Assembly: GCA_963805305.1 (NCBI GenBank)
Contig: CAWDTM010000007.1
Location: 206,116 to 270,115 of the forward strand
Source of the DNA: CAVXEH01 sp963805305
GTDB taxonomy: Bacteria; Chloroflexota; Limnocylindria; QHBO01
Direction: 5' to 3'
Length of the DNA stretch: 64,000 nt
Below are positions 48,821 to 57,384 of this stretch, in pieces. The position numbers and the translations under genes were made by a program. Below the pieces are notes generated by a model that worked only from the letters and a program-made list of their open reading frames with translations, was not told where the DNA came from and did not search any database. Numbering within the stretch: position 1 is the stretch's first letter; each line of letters begins with the position of its first letter.

Positions 48821-50071
48821 TCAGTCATACGCGCGGAAGACGGCAACGGCGTTCTGACCGCCGAAGCCGAAGCCGTTCACGATGGCCGTGCGGACCGGCA
48901 TTCTTCGCGCTACGTTGGGGACGTAGTCCAGGTCGCAGTCCGGGTCGGGGTTGGCGTAGTTGATGGTGGGCGGGACCACGCCGTCGCGGATGGCCAGCGT
49001 GGCTGCCAGGGCGGAGACGGCCCCGGCGGCCCCGAGGGTGTGGCCGACCATGCTCTTGTTGCTGCTGACCGCGAGCTTCGCGGCATGGTCGCCGAAGGCG
49101 GCGTGGATCGCCTTCGTCTCGGTCGCGTCGTTCAAAGGGGTGCTCGTTCCGTGGGCGGCGACGTAGTCGACCTGCTCCGGAGCGATCCCGGCGTCCCGGA
49201 GGGCGCGGATCATGGCCTGCGTCGCCCCGTACCCGGACGGATCCGGCGCGCTGATGTGGAATGCGTCACCGGTGAGGGCGCCGCCGGCGACCTCGCCGAT
49301 GATGGCGGCACCTCGCCGCTCCGCGTGCTCGGCGGCCTCGATGACCAGGACGCCGGCCGCCTCGCCGAAGACGAATCCGTCCCGCGTGGCGTCGAACGGT
49401 CGCGATGCTGCTTCGGGCTCGTCGTTGCGCTTCGAGAGGGCGCCCATGTTGGCCAGCGCCGCAAAGGCAACCGGCAGGATCGCGCTCTCCGTCCCGCCGG
49501 CGATCACCACGTCCACGTCGCCATGCTCGATCAGCCGTTGCGCCTCCACGAACGCCTGCACCCCCGACGCACATGCGGCGACCGAGGTGATCACCGGGCC
49601 GCGGAGCCGGTTCTGGATGCTGATCTGGCAGGCGGCCATGGAGGGCGAGAGCATGGGCACCATGAAGGGACTGACCCGCTTGCCGCCCTGCTCCAGGAAG
49701 ACCCGCTCGCCGGTTGCCACATCGCCGATCCCCCCGCCGCCGGTGTTGACGACCACCGCGATCTCGTCCCGGTTGGCGTCAGTGATCCGAAGGCCGGAAT
49801 GCTCGATGGCCTGTGCCGCGGCGGCGACGGCGAGCTGGCTGAACCGGCTCATGCGGCGGGCTGCCTTGAAGTCGATCCAGGTCCGCGGGTCGAAGTCCTT
49901 GACCTCGGCCGCGATCCGCACCTCCTCCTTCGACGGGTCATAGCTGGCGATGCGGGCCACCCCGCTGACGCCGGCGGTGAGGTTGGTCCAGAAGGCCCCG
50001 GGGTCGTTCCCGATGGGCGTGATGGCGCCCAGCCCGGTGATGACGGCTCGGCGCCCGGGATCGCGGCTCAT
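48821..50071 (-). CDS. fabF: Beta-ketoacyl-ACP synthase II (second copy)
   Basis: 416 residues. Thiolase-fold condensing enzyme with intact triad: Cys168 (SVAACASGVQA), His in AAHGTSTPLND and His in GHTLGAAGAVS, plus KSMVGH. It extends acyl-ACP with malonyl-ACP. Distinct from its upstream paralogue, which lies 10 nt away in the same operon. Because both carry the catalytic Cys they are not a KS/chain-length-factor pair. ATG 50071 is chosen. Possible specialisation for chain length or branched products is inference. Confidence 0.9.
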   Translation of the reverse strand: MSRDPGRRAVITGLGAITPIGNDPGAFWTNLTAGVSGVARIASYDPSKEEVRIAAEVKDFDPRTWIDFKAARRMSRFSQLAVAAAAQAIEHSGLRITDANRDEIAVVVNTGGGGIGDVATGERVFLEQGGKRVSPFMVPMLSPSMAACQISIQNRLRGPVITSVAACASGVQAFVEAQRLIEHGDVDVVIAGGTESAILPVAFAALANMGALSKRNDEPEAASRPFDATRDGFVFGEAAGVLVIEAAEHAERRGAAIIGEVAGGALTGDAFHISAPDPSGYGATQAMIRALRDAGIAPEQVDYVAAHGTSTPLNDATETKAIHAAFGDHAAKLAVSSNKSMVGHTLGAAGAVSALAATLAIRDGVVPPTINYANPDPDCDLDYVPNVARRMPVRTAIVNGFGFGGQNAVAVFRAYD

Positions 50072-50081
50072 GTGTGGCGGG

Positions 50082-51365
50082 TCACTCCTCGTAGCGGCGC
50101 AGGATGATGGTGCTGTTGTGCCCGCCAAGCCCCATGGAGTTCGAGAGCGCAACGCGCACGTCGGCCTGGCGCGCGACGTTGGGGACGTAGTCGAGGGTCA
50201 GCTCGGGATCGGGATGGCGGAGGTTGATCGTGGGCGGGATGCAACCGGTCTCCAGGACCTTCGCGCACACGAATCCCTCCAGGGCCCCGGCAGCGCCCAT
50301 CATGTGCCCGGTCATGCTCTTCGTGGAGCTGACGGCAAGGTGTTGCGCGTGCTCGCCGAAGACCGCCTCGATGGCGAGCGTCTCGTAGCGATCGTTCAAC
50401 GGCGTGCTCGTGCCGTGCGCGTTGACGTAGTCGACCGCATCCGGCTCGATCCCGGCACGCGCGAGCGCCGCGCGCATGGCGCGCTGGTTGCCTTCGCCAC
50501 GCTCCGCCGGGGCCGCCATGTGGTAGGCATCCGACGAGGAGCCGTAGCCGAACACCTCCGCGATGGGCTTCGCGCCACGTGCCCTGGCGTGGTCGAGCTC
50601 TTCGATGACCAGCACCGCGCTGCCCTCCGCCACGACAAACCCGTTGCGGGTGGCGTCGAAGGGGCGGCTGGCCGCCGCCGGGTCGTAGGCACCGGTATCG
50701 GGGTCGATGGGCGTGCCAAGCGCCTTCATCTGGCTGAATCCGGCGAGCGCCAGCGGGACCACGACCGCTTCGGTCCCCGCGCCAAGCATGAGATCGGCCT
50801 GGCCTCGGACAATGGTCTCCATGGCTTCGCCGATGGCATGGCCACCGGTGGCGCAGGCGGAGACGACCGCCATGTTCGGGCCGCGCAGGCCGTACTGGAT
50901 GGCGACCATCCCAGATGCCGCGTCGGGGATCATGTGCGGCAGGAGGAAGGGCGAGACGCGGCCCGGCCCGCGCTCCGCCAGGGTCTTCAGGCCGTCGCTG
51001 ATCATCCCGATCCCGCCGATCCCGGTGCCGAACACCATGCCGAAGCGATCCGGATCGGCCGCGGAGGGATCGAGCCGACCGTCGGCGGCGAGCAGTCCGG
51101 CGGCGGCGAGCGCTTCACCGGTGGCGGCCACGGCGAAATGGGTGTTCCGATCGTGCCGTCGGGCATCCTTTGCATCCATGTAGGTTCCGGCGTCGAAGCC
51201 CTTCACCTCGCCGGCGACGTGGATCTCGAACGGGCCGGTGTCGAAGAGGGTGATGTCGGCGATCCCCGAGCGCCCGTTGACCAGGTTGTCCCAGGTCGCG
51301 TCGGAGCCGATCCCGACCGGAGAGACGACGCCGAGGCCGGTGATGACGGCACGGCGGGCCGTCAC
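50082..51365 (-). CDS. fabF: Beta-ketoacyl-ACP synthase II (first copy)
   Basis: 427 residues, with Cys171 in VVSACATGGHA, His in NAHGTSTPLND and His in GHMMGAAGALE, and KSMTGH. All features of an active FabF. GTG 51365 overlaps the fabD stop (GTGA), so it is cotranslated with the malonyl transferase. An operon of fabD followed by two fabF genes with no acpP, fabG or fabH between them differs from the usual fabH-D-G-acpP-F order. Confidence 0.92.
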   Translation of the reverse strand: MTARRAVITGLGVVSPVGIGSDATWDNLVNGRSGIADITLFDTGPFEIHVAGEVKGFDAGTYMDAKDARRHDRNTHFAVAATGEALAAAGLLAADGRLDPSAADPDRFGMVFGTGIGGIGMISDGLKTLAERGPGRVSPFLLPHMIPDAASGMVAIQYGLRGPNMAVVSACATGGHAIGEAMETIVRGQADLMLGAGTEAVVVPLALAGFSQMKALGTPIDPDTGAYDPAAASRPFDATRNGFVVAEGSAVLVIEELDHARARGAKPIAEVFGYGSSSDAYHMAAPAERGEGNQRAMRAALARAGIEPDAVDYVNAHGTSTPLNDRYETLAIEAVFGEHAQHLAVSSTKSMTGHMMGAAGALEGFVCAKVLETGCIPPTINLRHPDPELTLDYVPNVARQADVRVALSNSMGLGGHNSTIILRRYEE

Positions 51366-52363
51366 GCGGGGCTCTCCTCGCTGCGGCCCGGCAGCCAGAG
51401 TGCGCGGCCGGCAGTGCCATCGGTGGTGTGCACCGCGGCCTCCGGGCTGATGCGGCGGATGAGACCGGAGAGGACGCGCCCCGGCCCGATCTCAACGAAG
51501 TCGGTGGCGCCATCGGCGACCATCTGGCGCACGGTGGCGGTCCACTGCACGCCGTGCACGAGGTGGTCGGTCAGCTCCGTGCGGAGGCCCTCCGCGGTAT
51601 GGATCACGGTTGCGTGGACGTTCCCGAGCATGGGGACCACCGGGTCGCGGAACGGGACCCTGGAGAGGATCTTCCCGAACTCGTCACGGGCGCGGCGCAT
51701 GAGCGGAGAGTGGCTCGCGACACTGACCGTCAGCTGGACCGCCCGCCGCGCCCCGACGGTCTTGCTCATCTCCAGAGCGAAGACGAGGGCCGGGATGACG
51801 CCGGAGAGGACGATCTGACCGGGGGCATTCGTGTTGGCCACCGAGATCTCGCCGTGCTCGCGCGCCTGGGCCACGATGTCATGGACCTGCTCGTCGGAGA
51901 GGCCGATCACCGCGCCCATGCCGCCGTCGATGCCGCGCTCCTGCATGATGCGACCGCGCTCGCGGACCAGGTGCAGGGCCGTCTCGAAGTCGATGGCGTC
52001 CGCGGCGACGGCCGCCGCGTACTGTCCGGCTGAGTGGCCGGCCACCTCGATTGGCGCCAGGACGACGCCGGCCTCGGCAGCGTCGGCCCGCATGGCCTCG
52101 AGGTAGGCGACGCTGGTGGCCAGGATCGCGGGCTGCGCGTTGATGGTCTGGTCCAGCTCCTCCGCCGGTCCCTCCAGGATGAGCCGGGAGAGCGGGAACC
52201 CCAGCGTGGCGTCCGCGCGCGCAAGCACGTCCGCGGCGGCGGGGGAACGCCGTACGAGCTCCGCGCCCATGCCCACGTACTGTGAGCCCTGGCCGGGGAA
52301 GACGAAGGCGTGACGCCGGGACGACTCGCTGGGAGGCGTGGCGATATCGGTCTGGTCTGTCAT
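51362..52363 (-). CDS. fabD: Malonyl-CoA:ACP transacylase
   Basis: 333 residues. FVFPGQGSQYVGMG at residues 20-33; nucleophile S111 in GHSAGQ, where most FabD enzymes have GHSLGE; and the catalytic His in SVASHSPLM. It loads malonate on ACP. The GHSAGQ variant keeps the essential Ser. About 25 residues longer than E. coli FabD owing to N- and C-terminal tails. TATACT (52398-52403, minus) lies 34 nt upstream, so this operon should have a short leader. Confidence 0.9.
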   Translation of the reverse strand: MTDQTDIATPPSESSRRHAFVFPGQGSQYVGMGAELVRRSPAAADVLARADATLGFPLSRLILEGPAEELDQTINAQPAILATSVAYLEAMRADAAEAGVVLAPIEVAGHSAGQYAAAVAADAIDFETALHLVRERGRIMQERGIDGGMGAVIGLSDEQVHDIVAQAREHGEISVANTNAPGQIVLSGVIPALVFALEMSKTVGARRAVQLTVSVASHSPLMRRARDEFGKILSRVPFRDPVVPMLGNVHATVIHTAEGLRTELTDHLVHGVQWTATVRQMVADGATDFVEIGPGRVLSGLIRRISPEAAVHTTDGTAGRALWLPGRSEESPA

Positions 52364-52397
52364 GGGTGCTGCGTGCCGAATCCGTACAGTCCCGCCG

Positions 52398-52403
52398 AGT
52401 ATA
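52398..52403 (-). promoter_or_regulatory. Probable -10 box of the fabD-fabF-fabF operon
   Basis: TATACT on the minus strand, 34 nt before ATG 52363, in the gap after the M20 gene. No good -35 partner seen. Confidence 0.45.
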
Positions 52404-52448
52404 GCCGAGGCTGCGACGAAGCTCGCTCCGACGCACCGTCCCGCATGC

Positions 52449-53843
52449 TCACGCGCTGTGCACGAACCGGGTCACCACCTCGTGCAGCACCGGCAGTCCG
52501 AAGCGCAGAGCGGTGACCGGGACCCGCTCGTCGTGGCCGTGGAAGAGCGAGAGGAACGGCATGTCCGGCTCGAGGCGAAGCGGCATGAACCCGTAGGTCG
52601 GAATCCCGAGGAGGCCCACGGCCTTCGCGTCCGTGCCCGGGGTGATCATCATCGGCGCCGGAATCCCCTCGGGATCGGCGCGGCGCAGGGCGGCATCCAT
52701 GAGCGTGACGATCGGGGCGTCCGCCGGCCACTCGACCGGCGGCATGGTGTGGACCGATTCCACGGCGACCTCGTCGCCGGCAATCGACTGGAGCTGGGCA
52801 AGGAACGCGGCCTGGTCGGTGCCGGGCAGGGTCCGAACGTCCACCTCGGCCTCGCCGGCACCGGCGATCACGTTCATCTTCTGGCCGACGTGGATCACGT
52901 TCGGGGTGACGGTGTCCCGCAGCATGGCGTCGAGGGAGCGGCGCAGGACCGGATCGGAGACGCGCGTCTCGAGCTCGTTGCGAATCGCGTCCTCATCGCC
53001 CGCCGCCGCGGCCCGCACCACGGCGCCAAGACCCAGTGTCTCCAGGAAATCCGCGACGACCGGGATCAGGCGGGCCGGACGTGGAGCCGCGGCGAGGCGC
53101 GTGACGGCCGCGGCAAGCTTGATCGCCGGGTTGTCGCGGTGCGGCATGGAGCCGTGGCCCGGCGTTCCGCTGACCCGGATCCGGGTCCAGATGATGCCCT
53201 TCTCGGCGACCTGGATCGTGTAGATGCGGCGTCCGCCAATGGTCATCGAGTAGCCCCCAACCTCGTTGATCGCAGCCTCGGCCGGCCTGCCGTCTGCGTC
53301 GGCGAAGAGGTCGGGCCGCTCGCGGACCCAGTGAAGGGCTCCGAAGACGCCGCCGGCCTCCTCGTCGGCAACCGACGCGAAGATCACATCGCGGCGCCGG
53401 GGTGCCCCCGAGGTCGCCAGGGCGGCCATCACGCCCAGCTCGATGGCCACCATCTGCTTCATGTCGACGGCCCCTCGGCCCCAGATCACGCCCTCCTCGA
53501 GGTCGGCGCCGAACGGGTCGTGCGTCCAGGCCGATGCCTCCACCGGCACCACGTCGAGGTGCGACATCAGGATCAGCGGCGGCGCCGGGTCGCTGACGGT
53601 GGCGGGCAGGCGCGCGAAGCAGCTGCCCCGGCCGGGCGCGGCTTCCAGGACCTCGGCGGCGACCCCGGCATCGGCCAGCACGTCCGCGCAGTAGCGAGCG
53701 GCCGCCGTTTCGCCGCCGGTCGGGTCACGGCCGCCCGCGAGGTCGGGACCGCCCTCCGGCGGGTTGACGCTGGGGATGCGGATGAGGGCACGCAGGTGCT
53801 CGACGACCGAATCGGTGGCCAGGTCCCAGTCAGGTGGTTCCAC
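52449..53843 (-). CDS. M20-family metallopeptidase/deacylase
   Basis: 464 residues. Zinc-site motifs: SHLDVVP (His/Asp), GRGAVDMKQM (bridging Asp), ADEEAGG (catalytic and ligand Glu) and FHGHDERV near the C-terminus (His). A dimerisation-type insert occurs at ~190-310. Resembles ArgE/DapE/CPG2 relatives that cleave N-acyl or dipeptide bonds; exact substrate open. GTG 53843 is chosen because AGGAAGG is well placed upstream; the ORF extends further to a TTG. Confidence 0.85.
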   Translation of the reverse strand: MEPPDWDLATDSVVEHLRALIRIPSVNPPEGGPDLAGGRDPTGGETAAARYCADVLADAGVAAEVLEAAPGRGSCFARLPATVSDPAPPLILMSHLDVVPVEASAWTHDPFGADLEEGVIWGRGAVDMKQMVAIELGVMAALATSGAPRRRDVIFASVADEEAGGVFGALHWVRERPDLFADADGRPAEAAINEVGGYSMTIGGRRIYTIQVAEKGIIWTRIRVSGTPGHGSMPHRDNPAIKLAAAVTRLAAAPRPARLIPVVADFLETLGLGAVVRAAAAGDEDAIRNELETRVSDPVLRRSLDAMLRDTVTPNVIHVGQKMNVIAGAGEAEVDVRTLPGTDQAAFLAQLQSIAGDEVAVESVHTMPPVEWPADAPIVTLMDAALRRADPEGIPAPMMITPGTDAKAVGLLGIPTYGFMPLRLEPDMPFLSLFHGHDERVPVTALRFGLPVLHEVVTRFVHSA

Positions 53844-53883
53844 GGTTCCCTTCCTCACGCCTCCAAGCGTACTCAATCGGCGC

Positions 53884-54831
53884 TCAGTCGGCGGTCTCCG
53901 TCACGCTCCGCCGGGCAGCGGCTGCCGCTGGCGTTGCCCGCTGCGTGCGTGCATGGCGGCGTTGCGTGAGCCAGGCGAGCGGCAGCTCCGCGCCGAGAAG
54001 GATGACCGATGCCAGCACGAGGACGGGCGCGGACGGCGCCAGGCCCAGGACGATGAGCGCCCCGAGGAAGAAGCAGTGGATCGCGAGCCGGCTCGCAAAC
54101 GCGACGCGCAGCTCGACGATGGCGAGCCGCTCGCCGTTCGGCTCGGCGCGATCCGGCCCGAAGACGCCCCAGGCGGCCACTGCCACGAAGAAGCCAAGCG
54201 CCAGGCCGAAGAGCCACAGTCCGCCGCCGCGATGCGGATCTGCGAGGGGCCGCAGGATGGCGAAGGGCACCAGCCCGGCCAGGAGGATCGCGTAGGCCGG
54301 CATGGGCAGGATCAGCTGGAGCCAGGCGCGAGACGGCCGACGAGCAGCCACCTCGCGCAGCCAGCGGGTCATGATGCCGAAGGCCAGGGTGACCCACAGC
54401 CACGCGTAGAAGTTGCCCGCCGGGACGCCGAACCAGCCCTCGCTGGCGCCGATGCCCCGCCAGGTCCAGAGCCCAACGCGGATGGCGATGGCGTCGAAGG
54501 CGAGGTCCAGCATGATGGCCAGGACGGCGTCCACGAACGGCGCATACCGCCGACGCACGCCGAGCGCATCGGTGATGCGCATGGCCCCGGCGATGATGAG
54601 CGCCCACGTGAGGCCGATGACGATGGGGGCGCGGTCCACGGTCAGCACGAAGTGGCTCGAATACCGGTAGCTCTCGAAGATCAGCTGGTCGCCCTCCTCG
54701 AGCAGAATCCCGAAGACCGCCGCGGAGAGGAGCTCGAAGAACGGGAGCCTCCCGCGCCGGAGCGACGCGAGGGCCGCCCAGGCGAAGAAGGCCGCTGCGC
54801 CGAGCTCGAGTGCGAGGTAGACCGGGTCCAT
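53884..54831 (-). CDS. Carotenoid biosynthesis protein, CruF-like (DUF422)
   Basis: 315 residues, about seven to eight helices. FDAIAIRVGLWTWRGI followed by WFGVPAGNFYAWLWV (around 115-150) is the signature of the CruF/bisanhydrobacterioruberin hydratase family, which adds water at the 1',2' position of carotenoids. FELLSAAVFGILLEEGDQ supplies the usual acidic residues. No other carotenoid genes are adjacent, so substrate and pigment are unknown. ATG 54831 (or GTG 54834) follows TATCAT by 5-8 nt, indicating a leaderless mRNA. Confidence 0.8.
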   Translation of the reverse strand: MDPVYLALELGAAAFFAWAALASLRRGRLPFFELLSAAVFGILLEEGDQLIFESYRYSSHFVLTVDRAPIVIGLTWALIIAGAMRITDALGVRRRYAPFVDAVLAIMLDLAFDAIAIRVGLWTWRGIGASEGWFGVPAGNFYAWLWVTLAFGIMTRWLREVAARRPSRAWLQLILPMPAYAILLAGLVPFAILRPLADPHRGGGLWLFGLALGFFVAVAAWGVFGPDRAEPNGERLAIVELRVAFASRLAIHCFFLGALIVLGLAPSAPVLVLASVILLGAELPLAWLTQRRHARTQRATPAAAAARRSVTETAD

Positions 54832-54839
54832 CACGCTCG

Positions 54840-54845
54840 ATGATA
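54840..54845 (-). promoter_or_regulatory. Leaderless-type -10 box of the CruF-like gene
   Basis: TATCAT on the minus strand ends 8 nt before ATG 54831 and 5 nt before GTG 54834. Confidence 0.5.
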
Positions 54846-54890
54846 CGGGCGATCCGCGGACGCGGATGGCGTGCCCCCTGAACCGCGGGT

Positions 54891-55886
54891 TCAGTGGGAC
54901 CCGGCGCGCTCCACGAGCCAGAGGCCGGCGAGGATCACGCCGCCGCCCACGAGGGTGAGCGGTGCCAGCGGCTCGCCCAGAAGCCACGCCGACGAGCTCA
55001 CGCCGAAGACCGGGACCAGCAGCGCGAAGGCGGAAGCGCGCGCGGCGCCGATGCGGCGAATCCCCACATGCAGGCCCACGAAGCCGGCCACGGTGCCGAA
55101 GACTGCGAGGTAGCCGATGCCCAGCCAGGCGCCGATGTCGGCATGGGGCAGACGCGAGGGACCGCCCTCGGCGAGGGCGAGGGGCAGCAGGACGAGGGTG
55201 CCGGCGACAGCGCCGTACAGGGTGGCGCTGACCGGGTCGAAGCGGACGCCGGCGATCCGGCCCAGGACGGAGTAGATGCCCCACAGGACGGCGCCGCCCA
55301 GGAACATCGCGTCGCCCACCAGCCGGTCGGCCGAGGTGGTGCCGCCCTGCGGGTTGACCACCAGGAGCAGGCCGACGACGGCCAGCACCAGTCCGGCCAG
55401 CGTGCCGCGTCGCAGGCGCTCGCCGAGGATGGGCGCTGCCAGCAGGGCGGTGGCCACCGGTGCCAGGCCCGGGACGATCAACGAACCATCGGTGGCGGGT
55501 GCCAGCCGCAGACCGGTCAGGAAGAGATAGTTGTACCCCGCGATGGCCGTCAGGCCCAGGCCCGCGATCAGCGCCAGGTCCGCGCGGCGAATGGGTGCCA
55601 GCCGCATGCCGAGCAGATGTGCCCCCACCCACAGGACCAGGCTGGCGAGCCCGAAGCGGATCGCCGCGATGGTGAAGGGCGGCAGGCTCTCGACCGCGAT
55701 GTCGGCGGCCACCCAGGTGCCGCCGAAGCAGATGGCCATCCCCGTGAGGGACGCGTAGGCGATCCTGGCGTCCCCGACACCCGGCGTGGCATCGCGCGCG
55801 GCGACCGCCTCCGTCGCGGGGGCGGGCTCACGCGGCGTCGGCTCGGTATCGGTCACCGGCGTCACGCTACCCGAAACGCCACTCAC
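54891..55886 (-). CDS. EamA/DMT-family transporter
   Basis: 331 residues, ten helices in two EamA repeats (GMAICFGGTWVAADIAVESL and DAMFLGGAVLWGIYSVLGRI are the repeat starts), each ending in the usual GE motif (PILGERLRRG, LLGEPLAPL). The drug/metabolite transporter superfamily exports amino acids or small metabolites; substrate unknown. GTG 55886 is the longest start, but TAGCGT (55864-55869) lies 7 nt before GTG 55856, which would remove 10 disordered residues and is equally likely. Confidence 0.85.
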   Translation of the reverse strand: MSGVSGSVTPVTDTEPTPREPAPATEAVAARDATPGVGDARIAYASLTGMAICFGGTWVAADIAVESLPPFTIAAIRFGLASLVLWVGAHLLGMRLAPIRRADLALIAGLGLTAIAGYNYLFLTGLRLAPATDGSLIVPGLAPVATALLAAPILGERLRRGTLAGLVLAVVGLLLVVNPQGGTTSADRLVGDAMFLGGAVLWGIYSVLGRIAGVRFDPVSATLYGAVAGTLVLLPLALAEGGPSRLPHADIGAWLGIGYLAVFGTVAGFVGLHVGIRRIGAARASAFALLVPVFGVSSSAWLLGEPLAPLTLVGGGVILAGLWLVERAGSH

Positions 55887-55968
55887 GGTCCATGCGGCAC
55901 GGATGGGGCGGGCCCGTACCGGGCATCGCCGCCTCCCCGAGGTGATGCGGTCGAGGAACCTGGGCGGA

Positions 55969-56556
55969 TCAGCGCGGGTGTCCGACCCGCATCGGCCCGG
56001 CCTGGGTCAGCTCGAAGATGGGGGAGGTGGCCGCGAGTGGCGCGTCCGGCTCGGCCGCGAGGGCATCGAGCGTCTTGCTGAACAGCGCCCGGGCCGAGGC
56101 GGCCAGGACCACGTCGAAGATCTCCTCGTCGGTGAGCCCGTGCCGCCGAAGCGCATCGACCTGTTCCGGGGTCACCCGGTCTGCGTGGAGGGCCACCGTC
56201 TCCGCAAGGGCCATTGCTTCGACGTCCACGGAATCGAGGCCTGCGGTCCGGTAGTCGCGGGCAAGGGCCTCGAGCTGCGGGCGCTCGAAGAATCTCGACT
56301 CGAGGACCGCGGCATGCGCGCCCACGCAGTACCGGCACCGGAGGGCGGCAGCCGCTGCCAGCGTGACGAGCTCGTACCGCCGGGGATCCATGCGTTGCAG
56401 ACTGGCCCGCAGTCCCAGCCAGGCATCCCACGCGGCCGGATTCAGGCTGAAGAGCTTCGTGTAGTTGTGGATATAGTCATCGGCGGCCAGGTCCCGGGCG
56501 TACATGGCACGGACGGCGTCGTTCGCCGTGTCGGCGGAGACCGGACGGACATGCAT
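55969..56556 (-). CDS. AhpD/carboxymuconolactone-decarboxylase-family redox protein
   Basis: 195 residues, mainly helical. The AhpD-type motif LRCRYCVGAHAAVLESRFF (about 90-108) has the CxxC plus nearby His that form a peroxidase/disulfide-reductase site. Family members reduce peroxides or maintain thiol systems. Last gene of a three-gene run with DsrE-like and TusA-like genes (8-nt gap), suggesting a role in sulfur or thiol chemistry. ATG 56556 is chosen over a longer ORF. Confidence 0.78.
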   Translation of the reverse strand: MHVRPVSADTANDAVRAMYARDLAADDYIHNYTKLFSLNPAAWDAWLGLRASLQRMDPRRYELVTLAAAAALRCRYCVGAHAAVLESRFFERPQLEALARDYRTAGLDSVDVEAMALAETVALHADRVTPEQVDALRRHGLTDEEIFDVVLAASARALFSKTLDALAAEPDAPLAATSPIFELTQAGPMRVGHPR

Positions 56557-56564
56557 GGTTGCGC

Positions 56565-56924
56565 CTACCACTCGAGGGTCGCCGCGCCGCCGGCGAGCTG
56601 CTCGACGATGAATGCGGCGTTGACGATCCGGGCCCCGGGGACCAGGTCCTGCTCCGTGATGCCCCGCGGCTTCGTGCAGGCGCCGCACGCCCAGATCTCG
56701 CCCCCGTTCGCCACGTATTGTCCGATCAGCTCGCCGAGCGGCGGCAGTCCGTCGCTCGCGATCGCCTCCGCGTAGCCATGGGTTGCCAGTCGAACGCCTT
56801 CGATCGTCAGCAGCACGGCCGCGGGCTGGTCAGCCGTTGCCGCAATGTTTGCCACGACGAACGGCATCGTCGCCCGCTCGGCATCCTCTCGCCCCCTGGT
56901 GGCGTGGGTGATGATGCGTGTCAT
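56565..56924 (-). CDS. DsrE-like sulfur-relay protein
   Basis: 119 residues. Rossmann-like DsrE fold: FVVANIAATADQPAAVLLTI, GVRLATHGYAEAIA, and IWACGACTKPRGI (about 84-96), which has the conserved Cys of DsrE/TusBCD-type persulfide carriers plus a second Cys. Such proteins hand sulfane sulfur to partners such as TusA. An AGGAG site precedes ATG 56924. Its partner TusA-like gene is 16 bp upstream, so a small sulfur-transfer module is likely. Confidence 0.78.
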   Translation of the reverse strand: MTRIITHATRGREDAERATMPFVVANIAATADQPAAVLLTIEGVRLATHGYAEAIASDGLPPLGELIGQYVANGGEIWACGACTKPRGITEQDLVPGARIVNAAFIVEQLAGGAATLEW

Positions 56925-56940
56925 CTCGCGCTCCTTTCGT

Positions 56941-57201
56941 CTACCGCTTGCGGCGAAGGAGGAAGCGACGCCGACCGTCATCTTCCTCGTGGATCTCCAG
57001 CAGATCGTTGCCGGTCAGGCGAGCCCACGATGCGAGCGCTTCGGGCGCCGATTCGTCATCGGTGAGCACGTCCAGGCGCGTCCCTGGCGGATGCTCGCGC
57101 ATCCAGGCGGCCACCAGGGGGGTGAAGGTTGCGCAGCTCGCTCCGCTGCCGTCCAGGGTGGGGACGGGTTTCGGGATGCCGTCGGGGTCCTGCCGCCTCA
57201 T
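56941..57201 (-). CDS. TusA-family sulfur carrier
   Basis: 86 residues. TusA fold with DGSGASCATFTPLVAAWM (about 17-34) containing the Cys followed by a Pro five residues later, equivalent to the active-site CPxP region but with CATFTP; then PGTRLDVLTDDESAPEALAS and a hydrophobic final strand. TusA passes persulfide sulfur for tRNA thiolation or cofactor synthesis. It leads the TusA-DsrE-AhpD-like run and has an AGGAG site upstream. The altered motif suggests a specialised carrier. Confidence 0.72.
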   Translation of the reverse strand: MRRQDPDGIPKPVPTLDGSGASCATFTPLVAAWMREHPPGTRLDVLTDDESAPEALASWARLTGNDLLEIHEEDDGRRRFLLRRKR

Positions 57202-57384
57202 CGTGCCGCTCCTGTGCGATGGGCGGCGAGGCGGCCGTCTGACCAATGCCTGCCGGCATGCCTCGCCACGATCCGTCCAGCAACGCTACGGCGGCGCCAA
57301 TGTGGCGCGCATCGGCGCTGCCACGCAATCGCGATGTCCGCTGCGCAGGCGGGTTGGCGCCAGGCACGCAGAAACGATCGCGGA

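Noticed and set aside
48821..51365. Two adjacent ketosynthases as a type II polyketide KS/chain-length-factor pair
   Set aside because: Both copies keep the catalytic Cys and His residues, and no ketoreductase, cyclase or ACP genes are adjacent.
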